64,000 nt of DNA. Source: Rhynochetos jubatus (Eukaryota > Chordata > Aves > Eurypygiformes > Rhynochetidae). Shown piece by piece: positions 24,555 through 34,400 of this stretch. The translations under genes were made by a program, and so were the position numbers. Each line of letters opens with the position of its first letter. Position 1 is the stretch's first letter. A model generated the notes under the pieces. That model did not search any database, was not told the origin of the DNA, and saw only the letters and a list, made by a program, of their open reading frames with translations. The stretch spans positions 1,612,001 to 1,676,000 of the forward strand of contig CM050666.1 of assembly GCA_027574665.1 (NCBI GenBank). Reading direction: 5' to 3'.

Positions 24555-25257
24555 GGAACAAGAACAGTTATGATTTAATCATCACCATTCTCTGCAAATC
24601 CAGTGTACAGCAGAGCCGAGCTGTGGTCTGGCTCCTGGTCCTCCCACCACATGGCCACCATCCCTCCCTCAGCAGACCTGGCCCAGTACTAGAACGAGGG
24701 ACTGCAGACAGAGCAGGAACAGCACATGGATGGGGCCAGCCAGCTCCTCTCATCCCCTCTGCCCCACAGGACATGTGCCTGAGGATGAACGACGCCAGGC
24801 AGCTTTGGCTCTGCTCAGCCCAGTGGGATGCAGGGAGAGCCTGGTCCTGCCCAGGCACTGCCCAGCTCTGGTCTGTGCGAAGCTGGTGAGCAGCCAGGCA
24901 GTAGCTGCCCTGGGACAGGCAGAAGGGTCTCATCCTGCCCTGCCCAGTGACCCTTCAAAGATCACTGTGGCCTCTGCTTTGGCATCTGCCTCTTTGGAGC
25001 TGCCCCAGGGCAAGCACAGCCCAAGAGCCCCTGAGATGGCAGTGGGACATTCCTCAGGGCAGAGCCAGCTGAGGCAACCCAACGGCAGTGACCTCCCAAA
25101 GGTGTTACATGCTTCAGATATGAACGAGGACGCTTCCCCTGTCGGGGCAAAGGGTGCTGGGGGGGGGGGGGAACTGCAGCAGAGCTGTGACAGTGAATGG
25201 CAGTAGTGGTTACAGGTGAAGGCACAAGAGACCCTGGGCTGGCTGCCACTGTTGGGG
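24555..25257 (-). other. PRODH: PRODH 3' untranslated region
   Basis: Runs from the PRODH stop codon to about 20 bp past the minus-strand ATTAAA at 24574-24579. It contains a run of 13 G on the plus strand at 25159-25171, which is C13 in the mRNA. Confidence 0.7.
24574..24579 (-). terminator. PRODH: PRODH polyadenylation signal ATTAAA
   Basis: ATTAAA on the minus strand (plus TTTAAT), about 680 bp downstream of the stop codon. It is the common variant hexamer, and no AATAAA is seen nearer the stop. Assignment is by position and motif only. Confidence 0.6.
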
Positions 25258-25445
25258 TTAGTGGCTGGGGCTGAAGAGGCTGCCTGTGAGGAGCCGCCTC
25301 TTGACCTCTCTCCAGAGAAGGTCCCGCTCCCGGTTCGCCCTCTGCACAAAGCCCCTGTTCTCCTGGGCTCTCCGGGACAGGTAGGGCAGCACCTCGTTCA
25401 CTGGGCCATAGGGCACGTACTTGTAGACAGGGAAGCCGGCCTGAC
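25258..25445 (-). CDS. PRODH: PRODH exon 14 (terminal)
   Basis: 188 nt including the TAA stop, residues 549-610: [20 protein letters not shown], then [11 protein letters not shown], which carries the two substrate-binding arginines (573-574), and the C-terminal [13 protein letters not shown]. Acceptor CTCCAG|G. Confidence 0.96.
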
Positions 25446-28400
25446 CTGGAGGGATAGAGGCAGGGAAGTAGCAAGAACGAAAAAGAATGAAAAATGAGGG
25501 GGGGAAACGGAAAAAGCTGGGGGGCTGGGAGGGCGGAAGGGGAAAGCCTCCCTTAACCCCAGCCCTCCCTGCCCCTCTGCTGTGCGAATGGAGCAAGGGA
25601 TGGTGGGCAGGAGGGCTGCAGTGGCCAGAGGCTGCAGTTGAACACTGGAAGGCTGGGAGCAGCATGGCCAAGCCTGCTGGAGTGGGGGGAATGGTGGTGC
25701 ATCTCTTCCTCGGCTCAGTATGGGGAGCTTGGGAATGTGCCGAGGTCACCAGAAGCCCTGGGAATGGTGGCAGCCAGGGCTGGGCCAATTCAAGAAGCAT
25801 TCAACCAGAAACATCAAGTTAACACATTTTTTTCCAGCATGACCAGAGGAGGTTGCAGACAGGCAGCCAAATCCCGCTCATGAGGGGAACTCCAGCACAG
25901 AGCAGCATCTGCCTGGACAACTGCCTGATCTGCTGCCTGCTGCTTTCCTGGCCTTGGGGCTCTGCTTCTGGACACCAGCGCAGGCAAGGGGGTCGGTGGT
26001 TGACCTGGGCTGCGTTACCTGGACCCTTGTATGTCCCTCTGTCTGGGCCCCTGTGAGCTCTGCTCCGCTGCCTGGGTGAGTGGCAGAGGAGAGGACAAGG
26101 TCACACTCAGCCTGTTGCCACCCTGTTACCAGAGAGCCTGGCACTGGTGTGCACCTCCAGCAGGAGGAAAGCTACACTCCCAGACCAAGGAGGTGTTTGC
26201 TGGCTGCCAGGACCCATCTTCTCCCCATCCAGGAGTACCCCAACCTTAGCTCCTAGTCCAAAGCAGGAATCCCCTGCCCAGTCATCAGTCTCATGGGGCC
26301 TCCAGGAGACAGATGCGATTCTCCATCTACATCCTCCTCCAACCCCATGCAGCACTCCACCCAGCTGGGGAGGAGGCAAGAAGGCACTGCCCTCAGCCAG
26401 TCCTGTTCTCCGACAGACCCATCTGCCCAGCTCCATACATCCTTCAGATCCCCCAGCAGCTACTCAGGGAGACCCCAGGGGTCAAGGTGGGCAGTAGCAT
26501 ATCCGCCAAGTCCTCCCTGCTCCCAGCACTCACCCAGAGGGAAGGTGATCTGGTCACACATGCCCAGCAGCTGCCCAAAGTACACCTTCTTCTCTGAGGG
26601 ATGGATCCCAAGTTCCATCATCCTGCAAGCCAAGTCTCAGTGTTAGGGAAGAGCAGAGACAGCAGAGCACATGGACAACTTGTCCCATCAGAGGAGCAGG
26701 CATCATCTCCAAGTATGAGAGCACAGTACTGACCACATCTAGATGGATGCTGGGATTAGCAAAGACTAGAGGAATTTGTCTTTCAAACAGCCCTGGGGCC
26801 AGCTCTGCAGCTGCTGGGGGTTACCATGCTGCACCCAGCTCCAAACCCCAACCAAAGTCCTGAGCACCAGATAGGAGCTAGGATCCCACTGGGTGAACAC
26901 AGAGGAGACCTGACAGGCCACAGAACATCTCACTGCAGCTCTGCTGGACCCCCACATCCCTTGAGCCCCAGTCCCTGCCACACCATGCTGCCTCCCCAGT
27001 ACCCACCTGCGCAAGGTGAACTTCACTGTGTCCTCATTGTGAGATGCTACCATCACATTGGCTTTCTGGCTGTGCTTTATCTCCTCCAGGATGTAGTCCA
27101 GGCACCTGTAGGACAGTACGGGGCTATGTGGTGAGGCCACCCGACTTTGCCCAGTGGGGTGGGAGGGAGGAGTGTGGCTGGGGCTGTACCCTACCTGTGG
27201 TACATCTTGTTGGTCTTCTCATAGGTGGAGTTGATGGGATCCTCGTAGCCAATCTGGGCTGCCCTCTCCCGCTCCTGCTCCATGTAGGCACCCCGGACCA
27301 GCTTGGTGCCAAAATGCCAGCCCTCCCGGCGTGACAGCTCAACATCCACCGTCACATTGTCATACGCCTCCTGGGACCAGATGGAAGAAATGGCACAGGG
27401 TCATTGCATCAACTCCATCCTGCACCTCCAGCCAGCCAGCCAGTTGTGCCATCGCATTGCCATAGCTTCAGGAGCGGAGGTCTCCCTCCAGCTGCTCCAG
27501 CAGGTTCTTCCTGCCCAGTCTGCTGGAAGACCTCACCTTCAGGTAGCACTGGTAGGTGTTGAAGATGATTGCCCGATCCCTGTTGAAGCGGCGCTGCATC
27601 TCCAAGGTGAGGCGGCTGATAGCTGGCTGGAAGTAGCTCTGCTCTGCATCCACCATCAGCCTCACACCCTTCTCCATGGCTCTCTGGGGGGTGAATGACA
27701 TGCAGGTTGGTCTGATGGGGCCACCTGCCACACACCTTCCCTCTCTGCAGTAGCCCCTGTGCCCAGCTTCCCCAGCCCCCTTGACCTTGGCAAGGACGTC
27801 CATCCGCTGCAGCATCCTCTTCATCTGCAGATCTTCCTCCTCAGTGAAGCGTGAGAGAAGAGGCTCCAGCTGCCCAGTCTGAAAGGAGAACAGCTTGTGG
27901 CACCCTGCCTGCAGCCAGCCCTCCCTACAGGAGACAAACCCACACCAGGGTGACACATGCTGGGGGCCAAAGACAGGGAGGAATCATAGCATGGTTTAAT
28001 GTTGGAAGGAACTTTAAAGACCATCCAGTCCCACCCCCCTGCCATGGAGGACACCTTCCACTAGACCAGGTTGCTCCAAGCCTCATCCAGCCTGGGCCTT
28101 GAAGACAGTCAAGGATGGGGCATCCACAGCTTCTCTGGACAACCTGTGCCAGTGCCTCCCCACCCTCTCCAGGAAGAATTTCTTCCTGAAACCTAAATCT
28201 ATCCTCTTTCAATTTGAAACTTTTGCCTCTTGTCCTGTCATTCCCTACCCTTGTAAAAATTCCTCCCCCAGCTTTCTTGTAGGCCCCCTTCAGGTACTGG
28301 AAGGTGCTATAAGGTCTCCCCGGAGCCTTCCCTTCTCCAGGCTGAACACCCCCAACTCTCTCAGCCTGTCCCCATGGCAGATGGGCTCCAGCCCTCAAAG

Positions 28401-31400
28401 CATCTCCATGGCCTCCTCTGGACTTGCACCAACCAGCTGATTATCTTTCTTATGTTGAGGGCCCCAGAGCTGGAGGCAGAACTGCAGGTGGGATCTCACA
28501 AGAGCAGAGCAGAGGGGGAGAATCCCTCCCTCAACCTGCTGGCCATGCTGCTCTGGATCCAGGTGAGGGTACGGCTGGCTTTCTGGGCTGCCAGCACACA
28601 CTGCCAGCTCATGTCCAGCTTTTCATCCACCAGTACCCCCAAGTCCTTCTCCTCAGGGCTGCTCTCTGTCCATTCTCCGCCCAGCCTGTCCTTGTGCTGG
28701 GATTGCCCCAACCCATATGCAGGACATTGCACTTGGCTTTGTTGAACTTCATGAGGTTGCCAGAAGCCCACCTCTCCAGCCTGTTCCTCTGGATAGCCAA
28801 CTACACAGAAAAGTGAGTCCTTGCTGCACACTAACTTTGGAGCGGCAACAGGGGACCAGAACAGGGGATGGGGACAGGCTGACCTGCACTGGCAGCACCC
28901 TCCCTGTGGGGCCACTGCAGGGGTGGCAGACATGGGTACCCACCTGCATACTGGGGATGAGCAGCAGCTTGGAGAGCTTGGTGCGGCTGTCGATCAGGCT
29001 GTTCCAGTCCAGCAGGTCCACAGTACTGGCAGAAGAGAGCTATGTCTGTACTGGTGTCTTGCAGGGGCAGGGGGGTCTCTACTAGCTCCTGATCCCTACC
29101 AGCAGGCCAGGTGCACCACATATGCCACCCTGACCCATCCTGTCACCTCCCCCCACACCTCCTCTCTGCTCTACTGAGCCAGTGCTGGCCTCTGGAGACC
29201 GCTCCTTGCTGCTGCCCCACTGCCCCAGGAACAAGGTCCCACAGCACCCCCCAGGTCACAGGTAGCTTACCCACTCACACCCAGGTTCTCGCCTGTGAAC
29301 CAGTGCTGGCTCTCTGCCTTGGTTGCAATGCCGAGGTTGGCCAGAGCATCCTGCCACCAAAAGGAGCATCAGTGCTAAGGGGTTTACAGGGGGTCTTACT
29401 GCCCCAGGCACAGGTCGGGGCTGTTCTGGGATGCCTGTTGCCACCGGCCACCTCCAGCAGCACATCCCAGCAGCACAGCCTCGTCTCTTGGACATCACCT
29501 GCCTCACCTGCAGCTTCTCCACCTCCAGCTTCATCTCCAGTGCTGCCTGCCCAGCCTGGCCCTGCTCCGCAGCCATTTGGTGGAAGAACCTCCGCCACTT
29601 CACCAGCACCTCTGAGAACTGCAGCTGTGGGGGCAGAGCTCAAGCTGAGACACCACGGCTGGAGCCCAGCTGGCTCGAAGCCTCCTGCAGCGGAGGCTTT
29701 GCAGGATCATGCCCAGCCTGAGTCTGACTCTATAGCAGGGACCTTGGCCAAGCCTAGTAATACAGACCCCTCACGTTGGGACCTCCAAACTTCTGAGCTC
29801 TTCATATGTCCCTAAAAGTTGAGGTAGGGTCCCAAGGGTAGTCTCAGGCACACAGGGGACGGCCTGTTGATGCCCAGTCCTCTCTGCCATCAGTAGAGAT
29901 GACACTGCAGCAAGCCTGGCACCCCAAAGCACCTGCTCCCTGTAGCTGCATCATCCAGTCTTGGCTCTGACCCACCTCGCCCAGATCACAGCCCTGGCAC
30001 TCACCAGGAACTGAGGTCTGCCCAGCGCTGTCAGTTTGATGGCTGCGAAACCGTCCACTGAGCTGCCACCTGGATGGAGCCAGAGACACAGCTAAGCCAG
30101 AGTGCTTGGGCAGAGGGAGGTATGGTGGTGGGCTGCAGGGTCCATGAGGTCCCCAAGCACAGTGGGTCTCCTCAGGGCACATGAAACACTTACTTGAGGC
30201 ATCAATGCAGCGAAGGAAAGTCTCCATGTGGTGGTCACACTTGGCCTCATCAGCGTAGAAATAGGTGCGGGCACTGATGACCCCACCACGGCGATCCCCA
30301 AATCCCCGATGGGCTCTGTACTGCTTCTCCCTTTGGTCTGCTCCTGGAGTAGAAGAGGATGGAGATGGGTCACACAAGCCCTGAATTCCTACAAGCTTTC
30401 CCAGGAACTTCTGCTGTAGGCTTAGGGGAATCTTGGACCTCAAAAGAGTCTCCGAGGGCTGCTGCAACACGCCCTACCTGCTCTGTTGCCCAAGCAGCAA
30501 CTCAGCCCTTGCTGAGGAGCAGGGCTGGCCAAGAACCAAGATGTTCTTCATCCAGCTCATGTTTTGAGGCTGTGGGAGCTGGGTCCTTCCCCCACACCAG
30601 GCCCACAGTGCCCAGATCAGCTGGACTTTTAGGCTACCTCCTGTTAGCAGGAGAGGCTGGGTCACTCACCTCCCATCTCCTTCTCGGCTGCAGAGGTGCA
30701 GGAGCTAAGAAGAGAAACAGGGAAGATAAGGGCCAGGTCCACAACCCCTTGCAATGCCCCACTGTTGACCAGGGCTGCTCTGAGTATTCCCTGCCACCAG
30801 CCTGGTGTTGGACCCTGCTCTTCCCTCACCATCCCATCACCAACGGACCAAAGGCTGCTCAGCACAAGCTCTGCCAGTCTGCCAGATGACCCAAACCTGC
30901 TCATGGAAGGCAAGAGGGTTTTAGCATCCAGGCAAGTGTTACCTGGAGGCCCTGAGGCAGCACAGGGAGGATGCGCTGTCCCAGGGTCCAAAGCTGCTCT
31001 CAAAGAGTCCACCACATGGCAAGGACAAGGCCAGTCCTGGTGGGGGTGGGTGCTCTGGCTACACCAGCTCACGGTCCTCACCATGGTGGAGCACCAAACC
31101 TCATCGCAACACCTGCCCACCCTACAGGCACCAGCAGCCAGACCATGGAGCAAGAAGCTCCTCCAGGACACATCAAGCCATGGGATGCTCTGCTGCAGCT
31201 CAGCTGCCCCATGCTTCTTTGCACCTTGGCATTAGCCAACAACTTACAAACAAGGTCTCAGCTTCAACTCCAGCTGACTTCAGATGTAATTTCAAGCCCA
31301 AGCTCTTTGCCACAGGGATAAGAGGGCTCTGACCGCCTGGTGGACACTGGCCAAGTCATGAGACACTCCTTGAGCTTGAGCAGCTAAGCCTTCTCTTCTG

Positions 31401-34400
31401 ACACCCTACACCCAGCCTGGAGACCTGAGGTCTCACCCACGAACACTGCCAGCCCCTGGAGGGCAGCCCTGAGTGACAGCAGAATCATCTCCTCCAGGAG
31501 ACTGCAGTCACTGTCCCAAAACTGGTTGTACCCAACAGTGGGGAGGCACACTGTAAGGTAAGCAGCAAAGCCACCTGCCTGGAGCCAGAGGACTTGCACA
31601 AGAGAGCAGAAAGGCATGTGGCACAGTCCCAAAACATGTTCTCCCACATGGAAACCCTGTGACAGGGATTAGGGGCTGCTGGAAGCATAAACAAGCAGAG
31701 GCAAGCTCTTTCCTCCTGCTCCCTGGAGCCAGGAACAGCCCTGAATTGCTCAAAGCACAGCAAAGTGTGGCGTGAACTGGGGCAGGAGCAGCCAGAGCTC
31801 ACGGGGAGCAGCAGGGACCATGTCTAGCAGGCTCTGCACTGCAATTTTGCTACCCTGAGGACCAGTCAGGAAGCTTTCTGCCTCTGAATACAGGGGGCAG
31901 AAGAAGTGAAAGAGGAGACATCATACACCCAGGGTTCAGATGCCAGAGCAAAACCCACAGTGGATGGAAGGTCCCCCTGCACCACGCTGCCTGCTCTGAG
32001 GGAAGGCTGCAGCTGGACACACTGCTGAGACTCTGAGGACATGTCAGGAGATACAGGTCCTGCGGGCAGGTCCCAGCCACAGCACAGCTCTGAACCCCAG
32101 AGAACATCTGAGATGCTAGGGACTGGGAGCAAAGCCTCTTCTTGCCTACCCAGGGTGAATGCACACAACTAAATTAGCAAACAGCACCCTTAAATTTGAA
32201 GTGTTTTGTGTTCCTGCAGACAAACACACCCTCTACAGCAGCATTCCTGCTGCGTGACTGCACTGAGCCCTTCATCCCTGAGGGGGGTATTCAAAGTAGT
32301 ACCATGGTGCTCACTTTATTGTTCTGCATCAAGCAAAATAAAAACAGCTCATTCCAGCTGAAGAAATAGCTCTTCTTGGATACCATCTACTTTCTTTGCC
32401 ATATTAGTCTTGGCCAGCAAAGCCAAGAAGTGCCACTTAACCCAGCTTATACCTGAACAGCCCTTCTGCAAACCGAGAGCAGGACACATCTCCAGGCACT
32501 GCCCAAACACTTCTGGCAAGCTGTAACCAGAACAGAGCCACCTGCAAGATACAGTCAGGACCTGGGAGCTTACACTCTCCCAAAGCAAATGCAAATCCTG
32601 CTTTACAGCATTTGGAGGGCTGTTGTGAAGACTAAATGTAGCCCGCTGGATTGCTGGAAAAGGTAATCCATCTGACACAGCAGCCTTGGGCTTTCAGAAA
32701 GTTTTTCATCAGGCTCAAACAAGCCATCTCAGGGAGAAGCTCAAAGGTCCCATTGTCAGAAATAAGTAGGTAATAATCCATTTTGCCCTGGAGGTTACTA
32801 GGAGGGTGCCACGAGCACAGCATGTCAGCAGATGGGTCTGGCAGAGGGGATGAGGGAACACCAGGGAGAAGTTGTCCCTGAACTACATCCAAGGAAAAAA
32901 AAACCCACTCATGGTCACATGAAGCCCAGACCAGAGCTGTGGGTGATGCTTAAAACTCTATAGGTAGGAATAAAGCAAAGCTCTTGGCAGAAGAGAGTCC
33001 TTCAAGCTTGGCCTATGCATGAGTTGCCAGCACAAACCAGCCCAGGACCACTGCGGGGCTTCCTTGCACAGCTTCAGGCTAAAGAAAAACCACCCCATGA
33101 TCCCAGAGACCCAGAGCACATGCACGCAGAGCACTGGGCACAAGTGGCAGCAGCAGCACTGGGAGCAGCAGGAGAAGGCGAGGAAGTGGCTCTGGGAGGC
33201 TGGGCTGGATCATAATCCTATGCTGGGGTAGATATCAGGTGTCCACGCATTAAGTCAAGAGTAAGCGAAGTCCACATGCTGTGGGGCAAAGCTATTCAGG
33301 ATGGCTGACAGTGCTCAGGGGCAGGATTGTCCCTCCCCATGTTAGCACAACTCCAACCCATCTCCCGGCTCAGGATGCCTACAAGCCAGCAACAGCCCCA
33401 AGGCTACAAGCGGACCACAACCACCTTCACTATCAGTAGGATATCACTATCTTGTTTCCCCCCATCTCCAGGGAGCAGAAGCCCCTGCCCAGCCACAGCA
33501 CTGGCCTCTCCACACCCCACCCAGGGCTGCAACCATCCTGAAGCCACCATCCCACGCTCTGTCCCAGGAGTGGAACAGCACCCAGGACACCTTTCTCCAG
33601 CTGTGTCACCATAACCCAGCAGCAGCCTTCAGCACATGGCCAAGGGCCACTCCTGGGACAAGCAGGCAGAGCTCTGGATGCCAGCCCAGGCAAGGCAGGG
33701 CAGGCATGAGTCTGCAGCAGGCAGGATAAGCCAGTGCCTGCCCACACTGCAGTGCTGTTCCAACCAGAAAGCCTGTTAGAAGGAGCTGCCAGGGCCCTCT
33801 GCTGAGGAAGGAAGGGCATTTTCCTGCTGTTATCTCCAGCTTGCCCCATGGAAGCAGGCTGCACTGGTAAGCCCAGAATGGCTCTGCCTGGGGGAAAAAC
33901 CAGTAGATGGCATCAGAAGGCCAAAAAACCTGCTGGCTGCATCTTGTTTGTGTCTGTTTCCTGGCTGGCAGCAGGGTAAGGCCCCGAAGTGCTCACAGGA
34001 CGGAAGGATGCAGCTCCCAAGCCCAGCAGCCACATGCCCTGGCCTGCTCACACTTCTGAACCACATGCAGCACTAGTTGTTTGGGGCTTTGCCCCTGAAC
34101 AGAGCCAAGGAGGACCCATAGTGATGCTTAGCATGCAGGCTGGGCAGGTTCCAGCACAGCCTTTCCAATGCCACCCACACCTCCCCTGGGTTGTGTCCCT
34201 GCTCCACGACATCCCCAGCTGATGCCAGAACGGCATTTTTTCCCCCTGCCCATTTGATGGGGTGAATCCTGCTGGGGCTCAGGCAGGGTGGCAGTGGGTT
34301 ACAGAGTCCAGCATGTAGCTTTGTCAAGCTCTCCTGGGTGGGAATGACCCACACAGCACAAGCAGAGCTTCCCTAGCAAGGAGCCCCACGCATGCAATCT

